Part shown: piece by piece, positions 7,686 through 15,717 of the stretch
How positions within the stretch are numbered: the stretch's first letter is position 1
How the letters are laid out: each line of letters starts with the position of its first letter
NCBI RefSeq assembly: GCF_000374845.1
Contig: NZ_KB895416.1
Span: forward strand, 1-64,000
Direction: 5' to 3'
From: Paenibacillus terrigena DSM 21567
GTDB taxonomy: Bacteria > Bacillota > Bacilli > Paenibacillales > Paenibacillaceae
DNA length: 64,000 bases
Program-made: the position numbers and the translations under genes
Notes under the pieces: generated by a model
What the model was told of the DNA's origin: nothing
The model's database searches: none
The model's input: the letters and a program-made list of their open reading frames with translations, nothing else

Positions 7686-9155
7686 ATGACATGGAACACG
7701 AATACCCTTGGTTTGCGTCGCTTTTTGTGCATGCCGCTCACGTTGATCATGCTTAGTGCCTCGATGACATCTGCTGTTATTCCGGTAAAGACCGCATATG
7801 GGGAAGCAGCGGTGGGAACTTCGTCCCAACCCATGAACGAGACAATAGTACATGAACAGCAAGTCAGAACAGCAAGATCGTATCAGGCCGCTTTATCCGA
7901 TTGGAAGCGTTGGGCCGCGGATCATGCTTATGCATTAAATTCGATTCAACCGGAACCATGGTCTTCGAACGGAGGATCCATTGCGCAGGACAAATTTAGC
8001 GACCTAGATATGCTGAACCCCTTGCTCGCTGATAAGCGAATTGTCTATTTAGGAGAAAATTCACATGGGGTGGCCGAATTTAACCTCGTCAAAACGCGCT
8101 TCATTCAATATTTGCACCAAACGCTAGGATATAACATTGTTGCATTTGAAAGTGGTTTGGGCGATGCTGCCCTTGCACAAGGACGGATAAAAAAGACGGC
8201 GACCCAGGAGACGATGATGCGTTCCATATTTGGCGTATGGTGGACGGAAGAGACAAAGCCGTTGTTCGAGTACATGAAGGAGACACATAAGAGCGAATCT
8301 CCTTTGCGGCTGATGGGTTTCGATATTCAGGTGCAATCCCCGCTATTTCAGGATGCGAATTGGATTCCAAGCAAAGGGCTGAAGGACAGAGCGCTGCAAG
8401 CGGAACAAGAGGTTCATAAGTGGAGAATGAGCAAGGATCTCAGAGGATTCCTCAAGGCCAAGCCTGAGCTGATTAAGGTGTATGAAGAGCTATTGCAGGT
8501 CGTGACTAAGAATGAAAATGCGCTGAAGATGGACTATCCCGATGAGCCGCATATCGTCAAGTTGATGAAGCGAGCGCTAGAGGATCGCATCCGGGTCATC
8601 CAGGAGTTTAATGAGCTGTGCATCCAATCCAATCTATTAACAGAACAAGGGGATTATAGCGGCGCTCAGTCCATGATGGAATGGCGCGATCGTGCGATGG
8701 CTAGCAATCTTGCATGGCTGGCGACAGAAATTTATCCGGAAGAGAAAATCATCGTATGGGGACATAATGGCCATATCAGCAAAGCACAGTCTCTCATTCC
8801 CACCATGCCGAAGAGTATGGGAGAGCTCATGCCGAAGGAGCTGCAGCAGGAAAGCTATGTCATGGGTCTATTTATGGGTGAAGGACAAGTGGCCGAGAAC
8901 ACGAGGGAACCGCTTAAGCTGGATCCGATGATCCCAGGGTCTATGGAAGATATTTTATCGGCAGGAGGACAGCCATATACAATCATGGATTTACACTATC
9001 GGGAAAATGAACGGGGAAATTCGTGGATGTTCGAACGGATGATAGCCTCTTATCAGGTGATGATGCCGATGCCGCTAGAGCTAAGACGGCATTTCGACGG
9101 CGTTCTGCTGATCAAACAAGTGAAGATGCCGACATATTTGCCGAATAAGAAATAG
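7686..9155 (+). CDS. Secreted erythromycin-esterase-family protein
   Basis: This encodes a 489-residue protein of the erythromycin esterase/succinoglycan-biosynthesis family. Key family motifs are present: the His in LGENSHGVAEFN, the Glu in VAFESGLG, and the second His pair in WGHNGHISK, matching the His/Glu/His catalytic set of Ere enzymes. Unlike many resistance esterases, it begins with a signal peptide (hydrophobic residues about 13-37), so it is probably exported. The start ATG 7686 has GAGGAG nine bases before; upstream in-frame codons lack a ribosome site. Whether it opens macrolide lactones or another ester cannot be told. It is divergent from the decarboxylase. Confidence 0.8.
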   Translation: MTWNTNTLGLRRFLCMPLTLIMLSASMTSAVIPVKTAYGEAAVGTSSQPMNETIVHEQQVRTARSYQAALSDWKRWAADHAYALNSIQPEPWSSNGGSIAQDKFSDLDMLNPLLADKRIVYLGENSHGVAEFNLVKTRFIQYLHQTLGYNIVAFESGLGDAALAQGRIKKTATQETMMRSIFGVWWTEETKPLFEYMKETHKSESPLRLMGFDIQVQSPLFQDANWIPSKGLKDRALQAEQEVHKWRMSKDLRGFLKAKPELIKVYEELLQVVTKNENALKMDYPDEPHIVKLMKRALEDRIRVIQEFNELCIQSNLLTEQGDYSGAQSMMEWRDRAMASNLAWLATEIYPEEKIIVWGHNGHISKAQSLIPTMPKSMGELMPKELQQESYVMGLFMGEGQVAENTREPLKLDPMIPGSMEDILSAGGQPYTIMDLHYRENERGNSWMFERMIASYQVMMPMPLELRRHFDGVLLIKQVKMPTYLPNKK

Positions 9156-9172
9156 GTGACGGCAGATATACG

Positions 9173-9210
9173 AAGCTGCTTTCTGTATGGAACAGAAGGC
9201 AGCTTGTTTA
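9173..9210 (+). terminator. Terminator after the esterase-like gene
   Basis: AAGCTGC-TTTCTGT pairs with ACAGAA-GCAGCTT, giving a long hairpin followed by a weak T-rich tail (TGTTTAG). It lies between two convergent genes. Confidence 0.6.
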
Positions 9211-9231
9211 GCTTTCACTCAGGTCGATGTA

Positions 9232-9975
9232 CTATTTGCAAGTATTCATTCTGTTTGCATGTAACTCAAGTACTTCATCGTCCAACTCCAATAATTTGTC
9301 CATCAGTGCATCCATGCCATGCTCTAACTTATAATCCATCTCCTCTTTATACAGAGGAATCAAGAAATAGGTATGAATCTTATTCCCGTCTTTAGTAGGG
9401 ATGACGCTGATCTCTTCATTTAATTGATAGAGTACAACCCCATTCAACCCCGTTCCGTCGGCATAGGGTTCATAGTCCTGGTAATTGGGGATGGTATGTC
9501 CATAACCCAACCACGTATTATACTGATGGGGAAAACGAGCCATCTGCTTCATGAGTCGGATCGGCCAGTAGTTGTTCTCATCCTTGACGGATTCTTCAGT
9601 CATTTCCCAGGAAGCGGGAAGAAACATCATAACTTCCGCCCGATCGTATTGATCGTCGAGCTCAGCTAGTATTTCATCTGGAAGCGTCATCGGCAAGTCA
9701 CTCATACCGTTTGTGTATAGTACCCAGAATGGCTCTTCTTCCGTAGGTTCCATGATATTTACATCAATATGTATGGTGTCGGATATAATCTCATGAAAGA
9801 CACTGCTTGTTCGTCCGGGAAATACCGTTTCGAAATGTGCAACGATTTCTTCTACGTATTCCATTGGAGCTGGCGGCGCATAATAGGCACTTTCTTCGTA
9901 TTTGTAAATCGTAGTGCCGTCATTCGACTTTTCTCCGTCGTTCTTACCGCCGAATATCTTTTTAAGGAAACCCAT
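9232..9975 (-). CDS. Suppressor-of-fused (Sufu) domain protein
   Basis: This encodes a 247-residue cytoplasmic protein. After a basic N-terminus (MGFLKKIFGGK) it carries the Sufu-like domain seen in many Gram-positive proteins: HIDVNIMEP...FWVLYTNGMSDLPM in the middle and a WPIRLMKQMARFPHQYNTW segment near residue 145. Bacterial Sufu proteins often act as immunity proteins in polymorphic toxin systems or as partners of unknown role; no toxin gene is adjacent. The start has an AGAGAGG-type ribosome site. The gene is monocistronic and convergent with the esterase-like gene. Confidence 0.8.
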   Translation of the reverse strand: MGFLKKIFGGKNDGEKSNDGTTIYKYEESAYYAPPAPMEYVEEIVAHFETVFPGRTSSVFHEIISDTIHIDVNIMEPTEEEPFWVLYTNGMSDLPMTLPDEILAELDDQYDRAEVMMFLPASWEMTEESVKDENNYWPIRLMKQMARFPHQYNTWLGYGHTIPNYQDYEPYADGTGLNGVVLYQLNEEISVIPTKDGNKIHTYFLIPLYKEEMDYKLEHGMDALMDKLLELDDEVLELHANRMNTCK

Positions 9976-10105
9976 CTAATCCTCTCTCCTCATCTCAGTT
10001 GGTGGAAAATATTGATAATGTTAGTCTATCATATTACAGCCCCCTTCTGACAAGGATATCCTCGCCTTATTTTCATATGTACTTTTACTTTACCTTACCT
10101 TATAG

Positions 10106-10119
10106 TTAAGTTAACTTAA
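10106..10119 (+). promoter_or_regulatory. Perfect palindrome before the MarR-membrane protein pair
   Basis: TTAAGTTAACTTAA is a perfect 14-bp palindrome, 24 bp before the GTG start of a MarR gene. Further TTA/TAA repeats on both sides extend the symmetry. It is the likely operator for that regulator. Confidence 0.55.
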
Positions 10120-10142
10120 TTATTAAGTGGGGTGTATTAAAC

Positions 10143-10568
10143 GTGAAAAATGATCTTATTCAACAAATTAACGGTTTACTAAATCGTTTAAGCGTTCAAT
10201 TAGCAAGCAGATTTGAGCATCAAATTGATAATGAGCTTACAGTGAAGCAGGTTTTATTATTAGAGCTCATCCGGACCGGCTGCGCTTCAACGAAGGATTT
10301 AGCTGCCCAATTGAATATATCCATGAGTGCCGTTAGTCAAATTCTCAACAAACTAGAGACCAAAGAATACATTACCCGCAGTATCAACCCGGAAAATCGT
10401 CGTGAAATTGTACTGAAGCTGGCGGCGAAGGGCGAGCGGTACTTCGAAGAGGCGCAAACGCTTGAAGAGGAGATCAACCGCGAGATTTATGGACAGCTGC
10501 CTGTAGAAGACTTGGAGCAAATGGTTCGTATCCTCGAACAATTAAACGGGATTGTGAAAGGGGAATAG
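10143..10568 (+). CDS. MarR-family transcriptional regulator
   Basis: This encodes a 141-residue winged-helix protein. The helix-turn-helix is STKDLAAQLNISMSAVSQIL (about residues 44-63) and the wing follows with SINPENRREIVLKL. Such proteins repress nearby transport or stress genes until a ligand binds. The start is GTG 10143 with a G-rich site upstream. The stop is 3 bp from the membrane-protein gene, so the two form an operon, and the perfect palindrome upstream suggests autorepression. It is distinct in sequence and operator from the MarR protein at 2.4 kb. Confidence 0.85.
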   Translation: MKNDLIQQINGLLNRLSVQLASRFEHQIDNELTVKQVLLLELIRTGCASTKDLAAQLNISMSAVSQILNKLETKEYITRSINPENRREIVLKLAAKGERYFEEAQTLEEEINREIYGQLPVEDLEQMVRILEQLNGIVKGE

Positions 10569-10571
10569 TCG

Positions 10572-11618
10572 ATGCGTGTCATTGAAAGAGGTAAGTATGT
10601 TTGGCTTTTATTGTTGGGATTTGTTCTATGCAGCAATTACATGCTCTATCGCACGCATATCGGAGATCAATTACTCCCATCCCACACGAATGGGGTCGTA
10701 TTAGGGTCCTTATTTGATCTGATCATCATGCTGCCGCTACTCTCGATGTTGTACCGTAAGAAGTTCTCTCTTAAGACAGCTGTAATTCTGTCTGCGGCAG
10801 GATGCATATTAGCGAGGTTTCTCATTCCGCATCATCTATTAGAACCTTTTACAGCGATTACTTGGGCCGGTATTGCAGTCGAGGCGGGGCTCATCATCTT
10901 TGAACTGATGCTCATTGTTACGCTTGTCCATTACATGCCCAAAGTCATAAAAAAGGTGAAAACGAGCACACTACCGGCCGTTTTTGCTTTCCCTCAGGCA
11001 ATCGATGAACACATACACAAAAATCCAATCATTCAGATGATCTGTTCAGAAGCGATGATGTTCTATTATGCTTTCTTCAGTTGGAAAAAGACGCCGCCGC
11101 CAGGGATCACACTGTATAAACGCTCAAGCTACATTGCATTCCAAGTGATGATGATCCATGCCATTGTCATTGAAACATTAGGTCTCCATCTATGGCTGCA
11201 TCAAAAATCGATCGTTATTTCGATCATCTTACTCGTTCTGAATGTATATTCGGTCATTTTTTTCTTGGCAGATATTCAAGCGGTCCGATTGAATCCGGTC
11301 CATATCCACAAGGGCTCCTTGTTTCTCTCTCTTGGATTAATGAAGCGTGTAGAGATCTCATTTGACAATATTGAGTGTATCGTTGAAGATCGTGCGATTC
11401 TTGAAAGCAAGTTATCGAAGGATACGATGGAGTTCATTGCGCGAGATTTTGAAAAGATTCATCCGGATCTCATTTTAAAAATGAAAACACCTGTCAAAGC
11501 AACCTTAATGATGGGTATCCAAAAGGAATATTCTCAAATCGCTATTCGTTCGGATCAGCCAGCACAGCTAAGAGAAATGATTGTGCATCAAATGGAGAAT
11601 AACAGCCTGAAGTTTTAA
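10572..11618 (+). CDS. Multi-pass membrane protein of unknown function
   Basis: This encodes a 348-residue protein with about seven hydrophobic helices in the first 235 residues (for example 10-28, 46-62, 68-86, 96-124, 186-208 and 212-232). A cytoplasmic C-terminal domain of some 110 residues follows, beginning RLNPVHIHKGSLFL, that resembles a PH-like beta fold. Similar proteins in Bacillus are labelled beta-carotene monooxygenase, but I see no histidine set to support that. It is cotranscribed with and presumably controlled by the MarR gene just upstream. Start ATG 10572 is reached through the preceding ribosome site AAAGGGG. Confidence 0.65.
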   Translation: MRVIERGKYVWLLLLGFVLCSNYMLYRTHIGDQLLPSHTNGVVLGSLFDLIIMLPLLSMLYRKKFSLKTAVILSAAGCILARFLIPHHLLEPFTAITWAGIAVEAGLIIFELMLIVTLVHYMPKVIKKVKTSTLPAVFAFPQAIDEHIHKNPIIQMICSEAMMFYYAFFSWKKTPPPGITLYKRSSYIAFQVMMIHAIVIETLGLHLWLHQKSIVISIILLVLNVYSVIFFLADIQAVRLNPVHIHKGSLFLSLGLMKRVEISFDNIECIVEDRAILESKLSKDTMEFIARDFEKIHPDLILKMKTPVKATLMMGIQKEYSQIAIRSDQPAQLREMIVHQMENNSLKF

Positions 11619-11625
11619 ATCGCAG

Positions 11626-11671
11626 CACGTGAGGAGATGGGGTGATATATCCGTTCCCCACGTGTTTTTTT
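11626..11671 (+). terminator. Terminator after the MarR operon
   Basis: CACGTG...GGGG pairs with CCCCACGTG across an internal bulge and is followed by seven T. Confidence 0.75.
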
Positions 11672-11750
11672 CAGAGCAGGCGAAACAAAGCAATATATGT
11701 CAAAAAAGCAACGGCTGCTTCTGTTATTTTGTTCCTAAGGAGGTTATGAA

Positions 11751-12635
11751 TTGAGCTATAGTCCGATCATCCAACAGTCGATTGCCTTTATAGAAACGCA
11801 TTTGCACGAAGAATTGTCGCTAGAGAGCATGGCTAAGTTTGCAGGGTTTTCAAAGTATCATTACCATCGGATTTTTCAGCAAGAGGTTGGCGTAACCGTA
11901 TCGGAATATATTCGATTTCGGAGAATTGCAGATTCGTCCAATATGTTACTGTTCACAGATGACAAAATTATAGATATTGCGATCTATTATCGCTTTGAAA
12001 GCCAAGAATCGTTCACCCGTTCTTTTAAGAAATACTATCAATTACCGCCAGGGCAGTATCGCAAAATCATGGGCAAATTAACGATGCAAAGGGAGGAAAT
12101 GAAAATGAAAAATGAACAATTATTAAAAGGATGGCAATTAAGCGGAAGTCACCCCTTTAATTATCAGATGGGGATTGACCGGGAAACCTTCCATCAAGGG
12201 AAAGCATCCGGATTTTTAAAGTCAGTTACAGTTGTACAGACGGAAGGCGAATTTGCAACGATGATGCAGCAATTCAAAGCGGACAAATATATCGGCAAAA
12301 GATTAAAGCTCTCAGGGTTTATCAAAACAAAGGCAGTGAGCGGGTTTTGCGGGTTCTGGATGCGAGTCGACGATGCGCTTCATGATGTACTGCAATTTGA
12401 TAACATGAGTGACCGCCCTATTATCGGAGATACGGCGTGGAACCATTACAGTATCGTGCTGGATGTGCCGGATCATAGTGCCGCGATTGCTTTTGGTGTG
12501 CTGCTGTCCGGAAGCGGGCAGGTCTGGATTGATGGGCTGCAATTCGAGGAAGTGGATACCAAGGTACCTACGACGAATATTGATTTTTCGTGTGATCTTC
12601 TAGACGAGCCTATGAATTTATCGTTTGAGGAGTAG
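11751..12635 (+). CDS. AraC-family regulator with C-terminal beta-domain
   Basis: This encodes 294 residues. The AraC/XylS DNA-binding domain is at the N-terminus (about 8-105), with LSLESMAKFAGFSKYHYHRIF as first and IIDIAIYYRFESQESFTRSF as second helix-turn-helix. The C-terminal 160 residues look like a jelly-roll or carbohydrate-binding fold (KADKYIGKRLKLSGFIKT ... GSGQVWIDGLQFEEV), an unusual order in which the ligand domain follows the DNA-binding domain. The start is TTG 11751 with AAGGAGGT six bases upstream; a nearer ATG is out of frame. No obvious target lies beside it. The ligand is unknown. Confidence 0.8.
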   Translation: MSYSPIIQQSIAFIETHLHEELSLESMAKFAGFSKYHYHRIFQQEVGVTVSEYIRFRRIADSSNMLLFTDDKIIDIAIYYRFESQESFTRSFKKYYQLPPGQYRKIMGKLTMQREEMKMKNEQLLKGWQLSGSHPFNYQMGIDRETFHQGKASGFLKSVTVVQTEGEFATMMQQFKADKYIGKRLKLSGFIKTKAVSGFCGFWMRVDDALHDVLQFDNMSDRPIIGDTAWNHYSIVLDVPDHSAAIAFGVLLSGSGQVWIDGLQFEEVDTKVPTTNIDFSCDLLDEPMNLSFEE

Positions 12636-12644
12636 GCAAAGAAG

Positions 12645-12741
12645 AACATTCGTATATCATAGCCATCTAGTCGCATTTGATCATACTAGAACCTGTATGA
12701 TTTTAAATCTGCGACGGCTTCGGTATACGAATGTTTTTTTT
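12645..12741 (+). terminator. Long compound hairpin terminator
   Basis: AACATTCGTATA at 12645 pairs with TATACGAATGTT at 12724-12735, enclosing a second arm set (TCGCA/TGCGA and TCATAC/GTATGA), then eight T. A stem of about 90 nt is much longer than a usual terminator. Confidence 0.75.
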
Positions 12742-12853
12742 GTTTCAGTTGGTACTAATTTCGGATATTGGAGTTGCATAGGAATCATTTTAAATAACTT
12801 AGAGTAATAGGACAATTCATGCGAATTGTATAAATGACATAAGAGGTGATTTC

Positions 12854-13057
12854 ATGCTGACACGAAAAAAAGAAGATCTACCTGAAGTAATGACTGTTGC
12901 GGATATTCAGAAATTTTTAGGTATTGGGAAAGTTCAAGCATATGATTTAGTTAAATCAGGCAAATTCCACGTTGTACATGTGGGGAGAAGGATTATCATT
13001 TCAAGGAATGGATTTTTAAAGTGGTTTGATGGAACTAGTGAGGAGCAGGCTGAGTAA
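12854..13057 (+). CDS. Excisionase-like helix-turn-helix protein
   Basis: This encodes a 67-residue MerR-like winged-helix protein: MTVADIQKFLGIGKVQAYDL, then HVVHVGRRIIISRNGFLKWF. It is the standard HTH_17/excisionase-family layout in which an insertion in the wing contacts DNA. Such proteins steer tyrosine recombinases toward excision or act as small regulators. A good AGAGGTG site precedes ATG 12854. The integrase lies 340 bp downstream on the same strand, but a copy of the gerE start region (putative attachment site) lies between them. If the 26-kb element is real, this gene therefore sits just outside its left end. Confidence 0.75.
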   Translation: MLTRKKEDLPEVMTVADIQKFLGIGKVQAYDLVKSGKFHVVHVGRRIIISRNGFLKWFDGTSEEQAE

Positions 13058-13075
13058 CCCCTGCTTCTTTTTTTG
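13044..13075 (+). terminator. Terminator overlapping the end of the excisionase-like gene
   Basis: AGCAGG pairs with CCTGCT around the stop codon and is followed by a run of T interrupted by one C. Confidence 0.75.
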
Positions 13076-13079
13076 TTTT

Positions 13080-13110
13080 GGCACTACATCCGGCACTAAA
13101 GTTGGCACTA
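13080..13110 (+). repeat. Three GGCACTA direct repeats at 12-bp spacing
   Basis: GGCACTA occurs at 13080, 13092 and 13104, exactly 12 bp apart. Evenly spaced short direct repeats next to recombination genes often serve as binding sites for excisionase or integrase arm domains. The function here is inferred from position only. Apart from these repeats and the gerE start copy, I see nothing else in 13058-13400. Confidence 0.5.
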
Positions 13111-13236
13111 TACTCCCGATGATTATAAGCTACATAAGGAATTAATAAATTATTAGGATCCGCATAGAATCTAGATATTCCAATACTTTGAATGATCTCT
13201 GAAGTCTAATAATGATTGGAGATAATAACCAGATAA

Positions 13237-13262
13237 ATGACCCCAACACTATTGAAGGGTAG
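13237..13262 (+). pseudogene. gerE: Putative separated 5' end of gerE at a recombination core
   Basis: The 15 bases at 13248-13262 are identical to 39396-39410, where the gerE frame begins; over 21 bases there are two mismatches. They include the codons TTG AAG GGT of MKGSDHKTKF. If the core is the join, translation can begin at the TTG, giving the standard 74-residue GerE, or at the in-frame ATG 13237 five codons earlier. Neither start has an ideally spaced ribosome site (GGAG is about 16 bp before the ATG). In the present arrangement this frame runs into unrelated sequence after the core and stops after 22 codons. Confidence 0.55.
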
Positions 13263-13400
13263 GGCAGATGAGAAGAACCCTCTGTTCACAAAGGTTTTTT
13301 TCTAATGCTGGGTAGTCGTTGGCGGGGAATTGGCGGCATATACTGATACGGATTAGACCGTATGTTTCAGGCGGAAGCTTGGTGTAAAGGGGATGATTCG

Positions 13401-14636
13401 ATGCCTGTGTATAAAAATCCGAAGGCGAAGCGGAACCCATGGTATATCGAGGCGGAGGCGGGGCGAGATCCGCAGACAGGCAAGCGGATACGCTACAAAC
13501 AGCGCGGATTCAGCACGAAGAAAGAAGCGGAGCTTGCGTTAGCGAAATGGCGATGCGAGATCGAGGAAGTGTTGCGAAAGCCAGAATATGGCGCAAGTGT
13601 AGATGTTCCGCAGCGCAATACAGCAGGATCCGTTGGACTGAATTTTGCCACTTATGCGCAGCGCTGGTTAGCGCAGCGTCGCGGTCTAAGTGAGAATACG
13701 CAGGAGCTGTATCAGTCGATTTTACGGACTCATCTTCTTCCCGCGTTTGGCATCATGCAGCTAACCTCGCTGACACCGCAGCAGGTTCAACATTTTGTAG
13801 ATACCTTGTACTCGAAGTCTTTAACGGACACGACCATCAAGCGCATCTTCTCACTACTGCATGCGATATTACAAGCGGCGGTTAGGGCAGAACATATTCC
13901 TCGCAATATAGCGGCGCAGATCGAGAAACCGACCATCCGTCGCCGGAGGTTCGAAGTCTGGTCACTCGATCAAATTCGTGACTTTCTGATGCGTCTACAG
14001 GCAGAGGGAGATCGCTACGCAATCGCATTCTCCCTTGCTGTGCTCACCGGCATGCGGCAGGGAGAAATTCTCGGCTTACGTTGGCAGGATGTCGATTACC
14101 GGCAAGGTGTTATTCGGATGCAGCAGACGCTCACCCATCGTGGGAAGGCTTTTCAAGCAGGAGGCAAAACAGCGCAAAGCGTGCGGGTCGTTGCGTTATC
14201 GCAGGAGACGGTTCGCATGCTTGAGGCGCATCAGGCTTTCTTGATCGCAGAATGGGAGGAGAAGCGTAGATTAAGGTGTCTACATGAGATCGAGAGCGAA
14301 CATGAGGAGCTTGCAGAGGAGACGCTGAGACCGCCAACACTTGTCGTCAGTACGCCTGAAGGTGGCCCGCTCTCGCCCCGCCTGCTGCATCGTTTATGGC
14401 TGCGCCTGCTTAAGGATTGGCAGCTTCCGCGCATTACGTTTCACGACTTGCGGCATACCCATGCGAGTATTCTGCTGCAGCAAGGCGTTCACCCCAAAAT
14501 CGTATCCGAACGGCTCGGTCACGCCTCCGTTCATATGACCCTCAATACGTACTCCCATCTTCTTCCTCATCTTCAGCATGATATGATCGAGCCCCTAGAC
14601 CAACTCCTTTTTAGTCAGCCTTTGCTCCCGCATTAA
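13401..14636 (+). CDS. Tyrosine recombinase (phage-type integrase)
   Basis: This encodes 411 residues. The N-terminal arm-binding domain contains YKNPKAKRNPWYIEAEAG and RGFSTKKEAELALAKW. The core-binding SAM-like domain is at about 90-190 (YAQRWLAQRRGLSENTQELY). The catalytic domain follows, with the first Arg in TGMRQGEILGLRW (about 218), His-x-x-Arg in FHDLRHTHAS (about 347-350), LGHASVHMTLNTY, and the nucleophilic Tyr near residue 384. All catalytic residues are present, so it should be active. ATG 13401 follows AAGGGG by eight bases; an earlier in-frame ATG at 13362 lacks a site. It directs site-specific integration and excision; the nearest candidate att site is at 13248-13262. Confidence 0.92.
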   Translation: MPVYKNPKAKRNPWYIEAEAGRDPQTGKRIRYKQRGFSTKKEAELALAKWRCEIEEVLRKPEYGASVDVPQRNTAGSVGLNFATYAQRWLAQRRGLSENTQELYQSILRTHLLPAFGIMQLTSLTPQQVQHFVDTLYSKSLTDTTIKRIFSLLHAILQAAVRAEHIPRNIAAQIEKPTIRRRRFEVWSLDQIRDFLMRLQAEGDRYAIAFSLAVLTGMRQGEILGLRWQDVDYRQGVIRMQQTLTHRGKAFQAGGKTAQSVRVVALSQETVRMLEAHQAFLIAEWEEKRRLRCLHEIESEHEELAEETLRPPTLVVSTPEGGPLSPRLLHRLWLRLLKDWQLPRITFHDLRHTHASILLQQGVHPKIVSERLGHASVHMTLNTYSHLLPHLQHDMIEPLDQLLFSQPLLPH

Positions 14637-14650
14637 CACGCATTAACGCC

Positions 14651-14687
14651 AAGAAGCTAAGGCGGAATGACAGCCTTAGCTTCTTTG
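14651..14687 (+). terminator. Terminator between integrase and convergent kinase gene
   Basis: AAGAAGCTAAGGC pairs perfectly with GCCTTAGCTTCTT over 13 bp, with a 9-base loop. It can work in both directions. Confidence 0.85.
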
Positions 14688-14715
14688 ACTTGTGAAGGAA
14701 AACCATGGATTCATG

Positions 14716-15717
14716 CTACGATCGATTATCTACCGAGTGGATGACCTTCTGGCGAGCTGCTTGATCCACCGGTTGACCGTGCGCAAGCTCCAACGCCCAT
14801 AACACGGCGCCTGTAGCTGGCGGTACTTGCAGCAGGATATAGTTGCAGTGATGCGAGGTTAATTGTTCGATATATCGTTTGTATTTCTGTAATAGTAGGG
14901 GGCTCTCTGCTTTGACCCATACCGAACCAGCGAGTACAATGTCCACCTCATGATCGAAGTCTAAATGATGCATGCAGCCAACCGTCGAGCAGGCAAGCTG
15001 CTTGGCTGAGTGTTCGATGATGTCCAGTGCCGCCATATCCCCTCGATCTGCACAGGAGAACAGGATTTGCATCAGCTCGGTATTCGGAAGTGTTCGCTGA
15101 AGCATACCAGTTAACGCATATTCAATGAATAATTCCTGACTTGGGATCTGAAGCAGCTGCATCACCGGTCCGGTCATCGCCGTTGTCGGTCCCATCCGGT
15201 AATAGGCGTCGTATACTGCCCGGAGCGTTTTTCTTGCGAGATAAAACCCTCCCGCTTCATCGCCGGACAGTTCGCTGCCAACACCACCTACCTGCAGGCG
15301 CTTTCCGCTTGGGGATATGCCGCCAGTGGAGGTGCCGGAGCCGTTGATGGAGCATATGCCGTATCCTTTTTCACTGCCTGCTTTTACGCCAAGAAAAGAG
15401 TCATTGTCCATCGCATAATGCGTAAACCCGATTTCCTCAATCACTCGGCATAAATTCTCTTTCTGAGAAGGGATGTCGGCGCCAGCGAGTCCGAATGCCC
15501 CAGCTGCAATGTCGCTCATGGTTAACTGATTCCGCGTCAGCAGATGCTGAATATTCTCATTCATGATACGGAATGAGCTTGCATAGGCGTCGGCAAATTG
15601 CTCATGACTACATGTGCCAGTGTTGATGTGATCCACGAAATTTCCTTGCAGATCAAACAGGAAATAGTCGGTTTTGCTATTGCCGCCATCGACACCGATT
15701 ATGTGATTTCGATTCAT
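14716..15717 (-). CDS. BadF/BcrA-type amino-sugar kinase (NagK/MurK-like)
   Basis: This encodes 333 residues of the actin-like ATPase superfamily. The phosphate-1 loop IIGVDGGNSKTDYFLFD is at the N-terminus, AAGAFGLAGADIP near residue 60, and the ATP site GSGTSTGGISPSGKRLQVGG near residue 125. Relatives phosphorylate GlcNAc or MurNAc at O6. Its start overlaps the stop of the GH4 gene by one base, so the pair is translationally coupled: glycosidase plus kinase. It is one of two kinases of this family in the locus. The coupling suggests that it phosphorylates either the disaccharide before cleavage or a product; the sequence does not decide which. Confidence 0.8.
   Translation of the reverse strand: MNRNHIIGVDGGNSKTDYFLFDLQGNFVDHINTGTCSHEQFADAYASSFRIMNENIQHLLTRNQLTMSDIAAGAFGLAGADIPSQKENLCRVIEEIGFTHYAMDNDSFLGVKAGSEKGYGICSINGSGTSTGGISPSGKRLQVGGVGSELSGDEAGGFYLARKTLRAVYDAYYRMGPTTAMTGPVMQLLQIPSQELFIEYALTGMLQRTLPNTELMQILFSCADRGDMAALDIIEHSAKQLACSTVGCMHHLDFDHEVDIVLAGSVWVKAESPLLLQKYKRYIEQLTSHHCNYILLQVPPATGAVLWALELAHGQPVDQAARQKVIHSVDNRS

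Noticed and set aside
13080-13110. Short CRISPR-like array
   Set aside because: Repeats of only 7 bp with 5-bp gaps and no cas genes in the window.
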